The notes under the pieces were generated by a model that worked only from the letters and a program-made list of their open reading frames with translations, was not told where the DNA came from and did not search any database. This document shows, in pieces, positions 6,609 through 14,136 of a stretch of DNA of 33,632 bases. The translations under genes and the position numbers were made by a program. The number at the start of each line of letters is the position of its first letter. The first letter of the stretch is position 1. Source of the stretch: Alphaproteobacteria bacterium (lineage in GTDB: Bacteria; Pseudomonadota; Alphaproteobacteria; Ferrovibrionales; Ferrovibrionaceae); NCBI GenBank assembly GCA_018336035.1, contig JAGXRD010000102.1:1-33632 (forward strand), in the 5' to 3' direction.

Positions 6609-6645
6609 TGTGACACCGTGACTGTCACAACACGTCACGCGTGAC
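6609..6645. promoter_or_regulatory. Cluster of GTGAC/GTCAC half-sites upstream of HNH gene
   Basis: TGTGACA (6609-6615) and TGTCACA (6623-6629) are perfect inverted arms, a further GTGAC lies between them, and the exact palindrome GTCACGCGTGAC (6634-6645, copy 2) follows at once. Five half-sites in 37 bases directly upstream of the packaging genes look like an operator array. The regulator is not identified. Confidence 0.5.
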
Positions 6646-6647
6646 AC

Positions 6648-7016
6648 ATGCCCACACGACCCCCAACGCTCAGGGCTCCGGGATCCAAACCAAGGAAGCA
6701 GGCAGAGGCAGAGCGTAAGGGCAGGATAGACAGGGCCAGGTCGGGTGATCCGATCCGTGCGCTGTACAGCTCCAGCCGATGGCGCATCGCGCGCATGCAC
6801 TTCCTGGCCGAGCATCCGCTGTGCATGTGCCCAGCCTGCGATGCAGGCAAGTCACGCGTGACCGCCGCAACCGTGGTCGACCACATCAGGCCGCACCGCG
6901 GCGATCTCACCCTGTTCTGGGATGAAACCAACTGGCAGGCAATGGCCAAGCCGTGCCACGACCGCAAGACTGCAACCGAAGACAGCCGCTTCGCACGCCG
7001 CAAGTCATGCATCTAG
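6648..7016 (+). CDS. HNH endonuclease (packaging-associated)
   Basis: The 122-residue protein ends in a clear HNH nuclease domain: a CPAC zinc knuckle (about residues 63-66), then TVVDHIRPHRGD (the first His with Asp), LFWDETNWQAM (the Asn) and KPCHDRKT (the final His). Small HNH proteins directly upstream of the terminase genes are standard in HK97-like cos phages, where they help the terminase cut cos ends. The ATG at 6648 has no clear ribosome site and sits against the operator cluster. A third copy of GTCACGCGTGAC (6851-6862) is inside the gene. Confidence 0.85.
   Translation: MPTRPPTLRAPGSKPRKQAEAERKGRIDRARSGDPIRALYSSSRWRIARMHFLAEHPLCMCPACDAGKSRVTAATVVDHIRPHRGDLTLFWDETNWQAMAKPCHDRKTATEDSRFARRKSCI
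6851..6862. repeat. 12-bp palindrome GTCACGCGTGAC, copy 3
   Basis: Exact copy of the palindrome also found at 1089-1100 and 6634-6645, here within the HNH gene and 217 bases downstream of copy 2. The pairing of two nearby copies could support DNA looping, which is inference. Confidence 0.5.
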
Positions 7017-7058
7017 CGCATGCAGTCAGCAACAATCTTACGCAATATAATGACCAGT

Positions 7059-7073
7059 CCCCAGGGGGGCGGG
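7059..7073. other. Candidate cos site region
   Basis: The G/C block CCCCAGGGGGGCGGG, followed by TCAAAAG, lies in the 163-bp gap between the HNH and small-terminase genes. In phages with a P27-type small terminase and an HNH gene, the cohesive-end site is commonly in this gap and often in such a G-rich block. No cut position can be read from sequence alone. A TATAAT box just upstream (7046-7051) lacks a matching -35. Confidence 0.4.
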
Positions 7074-7179
7074 TCAAAAGTTAACGGAAGACCCAAGGGA
7101 AGCCGCGCATGGAGTCAAATTTCTGCGCGTGCGAAATAAAATTTCGGGGCAATTAGAATTTCAGTAGGAGGGCCAGGCG

Positions 7180-7608
7180 ATGCCGCCCAGAGGGCGCAAG
7201 CCTGAGCTGCCGTCCACCCATCAGGCGCGCGGAACGCTGCAGCCGAGCCGGGATGTGAATATCGTAATCGACGCGGCGGCCGGCGACGTCATGCCGCCGG
7301 AGGGGTTGCCGCTTGCCGCGGTCCTGATCTGGGAGGACTACGCGCGTCTCGCCCAAGCGATGGGGACGCTCAAGCCCTGTGATGCCGTGGCCTTCGGCCA
7401 GTGGTGCGTGATGACCGCGAACATCCAGGCGACCTGGAAAGTCGTGAAGGGCCAGCCGCCGCCGGAGCCGGCGCCGGCATCGTATATCCAACAATGGCGG
7501 ACTCTGGGTGAGCTGTTCGGCGTAATGGGTGAGAAATCGCGTGTCACGCTCAAAGCCGGCTGGAAAAACCCGGCAGAAAACCCGTTCGGACGAAACGGAA
7601 AGCGCTGA
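7180..7608 (+). CDS. terS: Terminase small subunit, P27 family
   Basis: The 142-residue protein fits the P27 family: MPPRGRKPELPSTHQARG at the start, MPPEGLPLAAVLIWEDYARL, LKPCDAVAFGQWCVM and the C-terminal RTLGELFGVMGEKSRV, ending in a basic GWKNPAENPFGRNGKR tail. It recognises the packaging site on phage DNA and guides the large subunit. ATG 7180 has a good ribosome site (TAGGAGGG). Its 3' end overlaps the start of the large terminase in another frame. Confidence 0.85.
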   Translation: MPPRGRKPELPSTHQARGTLQPSRDVNIVIDAAAGDVMPPEGLPLAAVLIWEDYARLAQAMGTLKPCDAVAFGQWCVMTANIQATWKVVKGQPPPEPAPASYIQQWRTLGELFGVMGEKSRVTLKAGWKNPAENPFGRNGKR

Positions 7609-9331
7609 ACGCAGCTACGCCAAAGAGGCGACTGAGTATGCTAGGGCGGTTGTCGCCGGCAAGATCGTAGCGTGCAAGTGGGTCAGGCTCGCCTGCTCGC
7701 GCCACCTCAAGGATCTGAAGCGTAAGGGGCCCGACTGGCCCTACAAGTTCGATGAGTGGCACGCAAACGACGTGTGCGACTTCGCCGAGAAGATGCCTCA
7801 CGTTGAGGGTGCCTGGGAAACCGACACCATTAGGCTTGAGGCGCCGCAGGTTTTCATACTCGCGGTCGTCTTCGGTTGGCGCCGCATATCGGACGGCAAA
7901 CGCCGCTTCACTTCGGTCTATATCGAGATGGCCCGAAAGGGGGCTAAGTCGACCCTGACCGCGGTGGTCAGCCTCTACTGCCTGTGCTGCGAAGATGAGC
8001 CCGGTCCGCAGATTATCATTGGCGCCACGACCGGCGAGCAGGCATGGAAGGTCTTTAAGCCTGCCAAGCTGATGGTCGAGAAGCTGGCGCAGTTGCGCGA
8101 GCATTTCGGAATCAAGGCTTGGGCTCGATCGATTACCTGCCAGATCAACGGTGGGTTTATCCAGACGATCAACGCCAAGGGCAAAACGCAGGACGGGTGG
8201 AACCCGCACCTTGGCGTCCTGGATGAGCTTCACGCGCACGACAAGCGCGACCTGTTCGACGTGGTCAAGTCTGCCTTCGGCGCCCGCAAGAATCCGCTGA
8301 TGTGGTGTATTACCACTGCTGGCGTGAATATCGCAGGCGTCTGTTACGAACAGCGGACCTACATAACCAAGGTGCTGGAAAGCATCCTGGTTGCCGAGCA
8401 TTACTTCGGGATCATCTTCACCCTCGATGAGGGGGATGATCCATACGAGGAAAAGAACTGGCCCAAGGCCAACCCGCTTATGCCGCTCACTCCTTCGCTG
8501 GAGTGGCTGCGATCGGAAGCGACGGACGCGAAGGCCTCGCCGGCCTCGGCCGCGAACTTTAAGACCAAGAATCTGAATATCTGGCTGTCTGGCGCAAGTC
8601 AGTGGCTGAACATGGAACAGTGGAAACGCTGCGCCGCCGACATCACATGGGAATCGTTCGACGGGCTCGACTGCTGGATCGGCGGCGATCTCGCGGACAA
8701 GGACGACATCACCGCTCTGGTGCTGGCGGCCTTCGAGAAGACAGGTCGCATGATCTGGAAGCCAGTGTTTTGGCTGCCGGAGGCAACGCTTCTGCCTGGT
8801 GCCATTGGCTTCCATGCCGATCAGCAGGCGCAGTACCGCTCATGGGCGGCCAAGGGCTTCATCAATCTGACCGAAGGCGACTGGATCGACCATGCCGTGG
8901 TCGAGGCTCAGGCCCGTGAGTGGATTGAGCGGTTCTCGGTTCGGGGCTTTACGGTCGACCAGTTCGCCGCCGGTGCCTCCATGGCTGCGAAGCTCAACGA
9001 AGATTTCGGCCACCCCGACAACCCGTTCGCGCAGATCCTGCACAAGACGGCCAAGAACGTGACCGATCCGGCGAAGGAGCTGGAAAAGCGGGTCAAGGCT
9101 GGCCCTGAGTATTTTGCCCACGACGGCAACGAAGTTCTGACGTGGATGGCATCCAACACCTGCGTAACCCGCAAGGTGGATGAGACGCTGATCCCGAAGA
9201 AGGAAACCCCGATGAGCGCCAACAAGATTGACGGCATCGACGCGGGCATCAATGCCATCGCGCCGGCCGTCATCGGGCAGAAACCCGAGGTGGACCTATC
9301 GGGCTTCCTGGCCAATCCGGTGATCGTGTGA
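7541..9331 (+). CDS. terL: Terminase large subunit
   Basis: An ATP-driven DNA-packaging motor with C-terminal nuclease. The ATPase half carries a Walker A variant ARKGAKST (about residue 131 on), Walker B LGVLDE (about 224) and a likely coupling motif MWCITTAG. The nuclease half has the acidic residues of GGDLADKDD (about residue 385) and a late Asp in DGIDAGINA. About 596 residues, normal for HK97-like terminases. GTG 7541 is chosen because GGTGA precedes it by 8 bases; GTG 7529 is a 4-residue longer alternative. The start overlaps the small terminase gene by 68 bases. It ends with a GTGA overlap into the portal gene. Confidence 0.92.
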   Translation: MSRSKPAGKTRQKTRSDETESAERSYAKEATEYARAVVAGKIVACKWVRLACSRHLKDLKRKGPDWPYKFDEWHANDVCDFAEKMPHVEGAWETDTIRLEAPQVFILAVVFGWRRISDGKRRFTSVYIEMARKGAKSTLTAVVSLYCLCCEDEPGPQIIIGATTGEQAWKVFKPAKLMVEKLAQLREHFGIKAWARSITCQINGGFIQTINAKGKTQDGWNPHLGVLDELHAHDKRDLFDVVKSAFGARKNPLMWCITTAGVNIAGVCYEQRTYITKVLESILVAEHYFGIIFTLDEGDDPYEEKNWPKANPLMPLTPSLEWLRSEATDAKASPASAANFKTKNLNIWLSGASQWLNMEQWKRCAADITWESFDGLDCWIGGDLADKDDITALVLAAFEKTGRMIWKPVFWLPEATLLPGAIGFHADQQAQYRSWAAKGFINLTEGDWIDHAVVEAQAREWIERFSVRGFTVDQFAAGASMAAKLNEDFGHPDNPFAQILHKTAKNVTDPAKELEKRVKAGPEYFAHDGNEVLTWMASNTCVTRKVDETLIPKKETPMSANKIDGIDAGINAIAPAVIGQKPEVDLSGFLANPVIV

Positions 9332-10617
9332 GCCTTCTTTCCTGGCTGGGCAAGAAGATCAAGCTGACGGACGGCGCCTTCTGGGCGCAGTACTACGGCA
9401 ATTCCAGCGCCACCGGGAAGGTGGTCACGCCGGACAGCGCCCTGCATGTCTCCGCTGCTTGGGCCTGTATCCGGCTGCTGTCCGAAACGACCGGCATCCT
9501 GCCGATCTCCGTTTATAGGAATCTTCCCGGCGGCGGCACCGAAGTTGACAGCCAGCACTGGCTGAACGGGCTGATACACGACGACCCGAACGCGGACCAA
9601 ACCGCCAGTGAATACTGGGAAGGCAATACCGCCTGCCTCAATCTTTGGGGCAACGGGTATTCATTCAAGGAGCAGAGCGGCAGCCGCACTATCGCACTGA
9701 TCCCGATCAACCCCGACACGATGCGGGTTTATCGGGATAGCTTCGGCGCCCGCCGGTATCAGTTTTCGGAGCGCGGCAAGCGCGAGGATTTGCCGGAAGA
9801 CAAGGTCTTCCACATCCGCGGGTTTGGCGTCGGCGGCGATCTCGGCTTGTCGCCGATCTCCTATGCGCGGGAATCGCTCGGCATCGCAATGTCAGCCGAC
9901 GAAGCCGCCGGCAAGATGTTTGCCAACGGCATGCTGGCTTCTGGTTTCGTTACCGGGCCGAATGGCCTGAAGGAAGACCAGCGCACGCAGATTACCAAGA
10001 TACTCAAGGACTTCATCGGTTCGCAGAACGCGAACAAGATCATGGTCCTGGAGCAGGGGATGGACTTCAAGACCATCCAAATGAATCCGAACGACATGCA
10101 GATGCTGCAGTCGCGGGCCTGGGCGGTCGAAGAGGTCTGCCGTTGGTTCCGCGTGCCGCCGTTTATGGTTGGTCATACCGAGAAGTCTACGAGCTGGGGC
10201 ACTGGCCTTGAGCAGCAGATGATCGGGTTCCTGACCTTTGCACTGCAGCCGTACCTGAATCGCATCGAGAAGGCGGCGCGTAAGCAGCTCCTGCCGCCGG
10301 GTGAGCGGTCGCGCTATACCGTCAAGTTCAACGTGGAAGGCCTGTTGCGCGCCGATAGCCAGGGCCGCGCCACTTTCCTCTCGATGATGACGCAGAACGG
10401 CATCATGTCGCGCAACGAGGCGCGGGCCAAAGAAAACCTGCCGCCCGTCGACGGCGGCGACGAGCTGACCGTCCAGTCGAATCTGATCCCGCTCGGACAC
10501 CTGGGCGACATCACCTCAACAACTGAGCAACAGGCTCGGAACGCCCTGCGAAGCTGGCTCGGTGTCGAGCAGCCCAAGCAGCTACTCCTTCCGCCTCCTT
10601 CAGGGGACCAAGCATGA
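9328..10617 (+). CDS. Portal protein, HK97 family
   Basis: The 429-residue protein forms the dodecameric ring through which DNA enters and leaves the head. Diagnostic segments are SALHVSAAWACIRLLSETTG near residue 30, HIRGFGVGGDLGLSPISYAR, MLASGFVTGP, then VCRWFRVPPFMVGHTEKSTS followed by GLEQQMIGFLTFALQPYLNR, and GIMSRNEARAKENLPPVDGG near the end. It starts at GTG 9328, overlapping the terminase stop as GTGA, and ends with ATGA overlapping the protease gene, so packaging and head genes are translationally coupled. Confidence 0.93.
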   Translation: MSLLSWLGKKIKLTDGAFWAQYYGNSSATGKVVTPDSALHVSAAWACIRLLSETTGILPISVYRNLPGGGTEVDSQHWLNGLIHDDPNADQTASEYWEGNTACLNLWGNGYSFKEQSGSRTIALIPINPDTMRVYRDSFGARRYQFSERGKREDLPEDKVFHIRGFGVGGDLGLSPISYARESLGIAMSADEAAGKMFANGMLASGFVTGPNGLKEDQRTQITKILKDFIGSQNANKIMVLEQGMDFKTIQMNPNDMQMLQSRAWAVEEVCRWFRVPPFMVGHTEKSTSWGTGLEQQMIGFLTFALQPYLNRIEKAARKQLLPPGERSRYTVKFNVEGLLRADSQGRATFLSMMTQNGIMSRNEARAKENLPPVDGGDELTVQSNLIPLGHLGDITSTTEQQARNALRSWLGVEQPKQLLLPPPSGDQA

Positions 10618-11495
10618 GCCTTCGCAAACTCTCTGCGCCGCGGTTCGACGCGGTCCCGGACGGTATTGAGTGGGATATCAGTTCCGCTGTTGCCAAGTGG
10701 CGGCCGGAAATCAAGGCCGCTGAGAAGGAAGTCGACAACACAATCTCCATTCTCGACGTCATCGGCGTGGACTGGTGGACGGGCGAAGGCGTGACCGCCA
10801 AGCGAATCTCCGCCGCCCTTCGCTCGATCGGCGACCGCGACGTCGTCGTCAACATCAACAGCCCCGGCGGCGACATGTTCGAGGGGCTGGCTATTCGGTC
10901 CATGCTCGCCGAGCATAAAGGCAAGGTCACGGTCAAGGTCTTGGGCCTGGCCGCCTCGGCTGCTTCCGTCATCGCCATGGCCGCCGACGAAATCCAGATC
11001 GCCCGCGCGGGCTTCTTCATGATCCACAATGCATGGCTGGTTGCCATCGGCGACCGGAACGCCCTGCGCGAAATCGCCGACACCATGGAACCCTTCGACG
11101 CCGCTATGGCCGACCTGTATTCAGCCCGAACCGGCGTGTCCATCAAGGACGTCTCCAAGATGATGGACAAGGAGACCTGGATCGGCGGCTCCGCAGCCGT
11201 CGAGCAGGGCTTCGCTGACGCACTTCTGGCATCGGATGAGATCGAAACCGACGACGCGAAAGCTTCAGCTCCCGACCGCCGCATTGCGGCCCAAATGATC
11301 GAAGCCGCCCTCGCTCGCGGCGAAAGCATGCCGCGCGCCCGCCGCCGCATGCTGCTCAAGGCTCTCAACGAATCTGGTGTCATGCCCGGCGCTGACCCTG
11401 AAGGCAAGCCCAGCGCTGCCGCCCCGGCGATCTCTGAGACCGCCAAAGCCCACCTGGCCGCAAGCCTCGCGCTGCTGCAGGTCCGGCAGTCCTAA
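10614..11495 (+). CDS. Head maturation protease, ClpP-like
   Basis: The 293-residue protein is the prohead protease that removes the scaffolding part of the capsid protein. It has a ClpP fold: NINSPGGDMFEGLAI (about 80-94), GLAASAAS with probable catalytic Ser115, and FFMIHNAW with His138. The residues after about 215 (many Ala, Asp, Ser) are a low-complexity tail that may be cleaved or used as scaffold. It lies between the portal and capsid genes as in other HK97-type phages and starts on an ATGA overlap. Confidence 0.9.
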   Translation: MSLRKLSAPRFDAVPDGIEWDISSAVAKWRPEIKAAEKEVDNTISILDVIGVDWWTGEGVTAKRISAALRSIGDRDVVVNINSPGGDMFEGLAIRSMLAEHKGKVTVKVLGLAASAASVIAMAADEIQIARAGFFMIHNAWLVAIGDRNALREIADTMEPFDAAMADLYSARTGVSIKDVSKMMDKETWIGGSAAVEQGFADALLASDEIETDDAKASAPDRRIAAQMIEAALARGESMPRARRRMLLKALNESGVMPGADPEGKPSAAAPAISETAKAHLAASLALLQVRQS

Positions 11496-11519
11496 CCTCA
11501 AATCGCAAAGGAGGGCGCG

Positions 11520-12707
11520 ATGCCCGGCGACAACAAGACCACCGAACAGCTCCTGCACGAAGTCAGTGCCGAGCTGGTGAAGATCAACACCTCCGTTAAG
11601 GAGACCGCTGAGCAGGCCCAGAAGGAAATCAAGGCCTTCGGCGACGTGGCCAAGGAAACCAAGGCGAAGGCCGATGAGCTGCTGGTCAAGCAGACCGAAG
11701 TCGACGGCCGGCTGAAGGACCTGGAGCAGAAGATGGCCCGCCGCGGCGGCGAGGGTGACGACAAGCCCAAGTCGCTCGGCCAGTCCATCGTGGACAACGA
11801 GGAAGTCAAGGCGTTCATGACCGCCAACAAGGGCGGTTCCTCGGTGAAGGTCAACGCCGCCATCAACTCCGGCAGCGGCTCGGCCGGCGTCCTGGTCGAG
11901 CCCACCCGCGTCCCCGGCATCATTCCGCTGCCGAGCCGCCGCATGACCATCCGCGATCTTCTGACCCCTGGTCGTACCAACTCCAACTCCATCGAATACG
12001 TCAAGGAGCTGGGCTTCACCAACAACGCCGCTGGCGTGTCGGAAGGCACCCAGAAGCCGGAATCGAACATCACCTTCGAGCTTGAAACCGGCAAGGTCGT
12101 GACCATCGCCCATTGGGTGCAGGCCACGCGCCAGATCCTGTCGGATGCCCCGATGCTGGCCTCGTATATCGACGGGCGCCTGCGGTACGGCCTGGCCTAC
12201 AAGGAAGAGCTGATGCTCCTGAAGGGCGACGGCACCGGCTCCAACCTGCTCGGCTTGGTGCCGCAGGCGACGGCCTATTCGCCGGCCTTCCAGCCCGAAC
12301 ACTTCTCGATGGTGGACGAGCTGCGCCTCGCGATGCTGCAGGCCGTGCTGGCGGAATACCCGGCGACGGGCTCCGTCCTGCATCCGACCGACTGGGCCAA
12401 GATCGAACTGACCAAGGACACCACGGGCAGCTACATCTTCGCCAATCCGCTGAATCTGGCGACCCCGACCCTCTGGGGCCGCCCGATCGTGGAAACCCAG
12501 GCGATGGATCAGGGCGAGTTCCTGACCGGCGCTTTCCAGCTCGGCGCCCAGATTTTCGACCGCGAAGATGCCTCGGTCGAGATCAGCACCCAGGACCGCG
12601 ACAACTTCATCAAGAACATGGTGACGATGCTGGCGGAAGAGCGCCTCGGCCTGGCGGTGTACCGCCCCGAGGCCTTCATCACCGGCGAGTTCACCCAGGC
12701 CACCTAA
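11520..12707 (+). CDS. Major capsid protein, HK97 fold
   Basis: The 395-residue precursor starts with a charged, coiled-coil delta domain (about residues 5-80, EQLLHEVSAELVKINTSVKE and so on) that serves as internal scaffold, then the HK97-fold shell domain: RRMTIRDLLTPGRTNSNSIE, ELETGKVVTIAHWVQATRQI, GDGTGSNLLGL and the end IKNMVTMLAEERLGLAVYRP. The protease encoded upstream probably cuts between delta domain and shell near residue 100. A strong ribosome site (AAAGGAGGG) precedes the ATG, consistent with high expression, and a UUCG-loop terminator follows. Confidence 0.95.
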   Translation: MPGDNKTTEQLLHEVSAELVKINTSVKETAEQAQKEIKAFGDVAKETKAKADELLVKQTEVDGRLKDLEQKMARRGGEGDDKPKSLGQSIVDNEEVKAFMTANKGGSSVKVNAAINSGSGSAGVLVEPTRVPGIIPLPSRRMTIRDLLTPGRTNSNSIEYVKELGFTNNAAGVSEGTQKPESNITFELETGKVVTIAHWVQATRQILSDAPMLASYIDGRLRYGLAYKEELMLLKGDGTGSNLLGLVPQATAYSPAFQPEHFSMVDELRLAMLQAVLAEYPATGSVLHPTDWAKIELTKDTTGSYIFANPLNLATPTLWGRPIVETQAMDQGEFLTGAFQLGAQIFDREDASVEISTQDRDNFIKNMVTMLAEERLGLAVYRPEAFITGEFTQAT

Positions 12708-12731
12708 GCCTGATCTGTTCGGTGAGAAAGG

Positions 12732-12757
12732 CGGGGGCTTCGGCCCCCGTCTTGCTT
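12732..12757 (+). terminator. Intrinsic terminator after capsid gene
   Basis: CGGGGGC (12732-12738) and GCCCCCG (12743-12749) pair perfectly around a TTCG tetraloop, followed by the T-rich TCTTGCTTTC. The short T run suggests partial termination that lowers expression of genes behind the abundant capsid message. Confidence 0.65.
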
Positions 12758-12768
12758 TCGGAGGTTCA

Positions 12769-13047
12769 ATGAAAATCCAAACGTTGCGCTCTTTCTACGG
12801 TGCCGAGGGCAACGTCAGGAAGGGCACCGTCATGCAGGTAGCAGCCTCACGCGCCCAGGCGCTGGTGCGTCTCGGCCTGGCTATCGTGGTGCCGGAGCAG
12901 CCGGCAGCGGAAGAGAAGGGCCCGCGCCCTACTGTCCCGACTGGTTCCCAGACTGGCGAGGGGAAACAGTCGTCATCGTCGCAAGCGGCCCCAGCGCCTC
13001 GGCGGCGCCTCTCGATCTCGCGCGAGGAAGGGCAAAAGTCCTCGTAA
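12769..13047 (+). CDS. Small protein, possible donor frame for -1 frameshift
   Basis: The 92-residue product begins MKIQTLRSFYGAEGNVRKGT, continues with VAASRAQALVRLGLAIVVPE, and ends in a Ser/Gln/Arg-rich tail (TGEGKQSSSSQAAPAPRRR). The first 45 or so residues look like a small beta-domain found in phage head genes behind the capsid gene; the function is unknown. A good ribosome site (GGAGG) precedes ATG 12769. Its second half overlaps another protein-like frame that lacks a start codon (12924-13613), so this gene may also supply the N-terminus of a frameshifted 281-residue product. Confidence 0.65.
   Translation: MKIQTLRSFYGAEGNVRKGTVMQVAASRAQALVRLGLAIVVPEQPAAEEKGPRPTVPTGSQTGEGKQSSSSQAAPAPRRRLSISREEGQKSS
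12918..12924 (+). promoter_or_regulatory. Candidate -1 frameshift heptamer GGGCCCG
   Basis: Read in the frame of the 12769 gene this is G GGC CCG, an X-XXY-YYZ heptamer in the correct phase; slipping back one base gives GGG CCC and leads straight into the frame encoding the DUF115-like protein. Heptamers with CCC in the second half are weak in E. coli, so this is only a candidate. Confidence 0.35.
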
Positions 13048-13613
13048 TCAACAATTCATGGCAGCTCGCCCCTTGGGCCGATGCGCTATACGCCTGCGAC
13101 GCAGGCTGGTGGAAAGTCAACGATGGGTGCCCGGAATTTCAGGGCCTCAAGATTACGCAAGATCCGACCATTCCGCAGAAGTGGCGAGATGTCCGGAAGG
13201 TTCGCCTGCATCGGGTCGACCATCTTCTCATGGGCACCATGGGCGAGATTGGCTGGGGCGGCAACGGTGGGTTTCATGCCTGCAATATCGCAGCCCAGTT
13301 TGGGCCGCCGCGGCGGATCATCCTGGTCGGGTTCGATATGCGGACCGACAAAGGGGTTCACTGGCACGGCCGGCACGCAAACGGCCTGAGTAACCCTCAC
13401 GAAAGCACCACAAGCAAGTGGGCGCAGACCTTCGATGAGATCGCCCCGGAGTTTACCGCCCTCGGAATTGAGGTCTTGAACGCCTCTCCGATCAGCAAAA
13501 TCCGGGCTTATCCGAAAATGTCACTGGAAGGGGCACTGAATGCTGACGCAGCTCGCATTGCCGGCAGACCCGGCGGTATCGCTGCAGCTCTGCAAGCAGC
13601 ACCTTCGCATTGA
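12924..13613 (+). CDS. DUF115-like/glycosyltransferase-like protein with no standard start
   Basis: The frame encodes CPDWFPDWRGETVVIVASGP, then VLVINNSWQLAPWADALYAC, WGGNGGFHACNIAAQFG, RIILVGFDMRTDKG and HWHGRHANGL, ending about residue 229. This is a Rossmann-type protein related to DUF115/motility-accessory and sialyltransferase-like proteins seen in phage genomes. The N-terminal nucleotide-binding part is plainly coding, yet between the in-frame stop at 12723 and position 13230 there is no ATG, GTG or TTG. It may be made by a -1 frameshift from the 12769 gene, from a rare start, or one base may be missing or added. From ATG 13230 only 127 residues would be made. The 3' end overlaps the next gene by 74 bases. 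Confidence 0.6.
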   Translation, partial: APYCPDWFPDWRGETVVIVASGPSASAAPLDLARGRAKVLVINNSWQLAPWADALYACDAGWWKVNDGCPEFQGLKITQDPTIPQKWRDVRKVRLHRVDHLLMGTMGEIGWGGNGGFHACNIAAQFGPPRRIILVGFDMRTDKGVHWHGRHANGLSNPHESTTSKWAQTFDEIAPEFTALGIEVLNASPISKIRAYPKMSLEGALNADAARIAGRPGGIAAALQAAPSH

Positions 13614-14136
13614 CTCTAACGACGAAAACGCTCTGATCGAAGTCTACCGTGATTCTGCCATCGCATATATCGAAGGCTATACAACCCGCGCGCTTGGCGC
13701 GACCCAGTATCAACAGACGTTCGACGCCTGGCCGGGCGCCTGCGGCCTTGTCCTCGGCGTTGCCCCCATCCGCGAAGTGTCCGAAGTCGTCTATCTTGAC
13801 GAAGCCGGCGCCGAGCAGACGATCAGCACCGGAAGCTGGTATCTGACAAAGACCCCGATGGGCGGCACAGTACGGTTCGACGCAGACTATTCACAGCCGG
13901 TGCTTTATGATCGGCCGGGCTCCCTGATCGTCCGGTTTGATGCCGGATATGATTCTCCTGACGTCACTGGTTCCGGTGATCCGGAACTGGCCCTGCCTTC
14001 ACAGGCTCGGTCTTGTGCCCTTCTTCTCACCGCCCATGCGTTCGAGAATCGCGCCCCTGTGGTGGTCGGTGCCGCCGCCAACGAACTGCCCTTCACCGTG
14101 CAGGCGTTGCTGAATCAGCTCCGCATCTATCGGTGA
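13540..14136 (+). CDS. Head-tail connector protein (gp6-like)
   Basis: The 198-residue protein matches the HK97 gp6/phage adaptor family: CKQHLRIDSNDENALIEVYR, SAIAYIEGYTTRALG, then beta-rich middle (REVSEVVYLDEAGAEQTI, GSWYLTKTPMGGTVRF), YDRPGSLIVRFDAGY and LPSQARSCALLLTAHAFENR near the C-terminus. It forms the first ring below the portal. ATG 13540 follows GGAAGGGG. It overlaps the upstream gene by 74 bases and the downstream gene by a GTGA. Confidence 0.85.
   Translation: MLTQLALPADPAVSLQLCKQHLRIDSNDENALIEVYRDSAIAYIEGYTTRALGATQYQQTFDAWPGACGLVLGVAPIREVSEVVYLDEAGAEQTISTGSWYLTKTPMGGTVRFDADYSQPVLYDRPGSLIVRFDAGYDSPDVTGSGDPELALPSQARSCALLLTAHAFENRAPVVVGAAANELPFTVQALLNQLRIYR

Larger units (their letters stand above)
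6364..6647. other. Intergenic control region before the head module
   Basis: This 284-bp gap holds no convincing gene. It contains a terminator-like hairpin (6409-6433), an inverted repeat at 6511-6533, and a dense run of GTGAC/GTCAC half-sites (6609-6645) just before the HNH gene. The layout fits a boundary between early and late transcription units. I see no convincing sigma-70 promoter with both boxes. Confidence 0.45.

Noticed and set aside
7046-7051. TATAAT box before the small terminase gene
   Set aside because: No acceptable -35 hexamer 16-18 bases upstream, so a promoter cannot be claimed.
7550-8815. Long minus-strand open frame (421 codons) opposite the large terminase
   Set aside because: Antisense shadow of the terminase gene; its sense strand has all terminase motifs, and the minus translation is rich in Arg, Leu and Gly with no recognisable fold.
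10511-11446. Minus-strand open frame of 311 codons opposite the protease gene
   Set aside because: Ser/Ala/Arg/Met-rich antisense frame with no motifs, covering two well-supported sense genes.
11265-12383. Minus-strand open frame of 372 codons opposite protease and capsid genes
   Set aside because: Mirrors strong codon bias of the highly expressed capsid gene; composition (Gly, Leu, His, Asp rich) is typical of antisense frames in GC-rich DNA.
12113-12772. Plus-strand open frame of 219 codons in the capsid gene's other frame
   Set aside because: Very rich in Arg, Pro, Gly and Asp with no recognisable segments, unlike the second frame of the methyltransferase gene; judged a shadow.
12961-12967. 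GGGAAAC heptamer near the overlap of the 12769 and DUF115-like frames
   Set aside because: It is a good slippery sequence, but in the 12769 frame it reads GGG AAA C, so the X-XXY-YYZ phase is wrong. GGGCCCG at 12918 is in phase.
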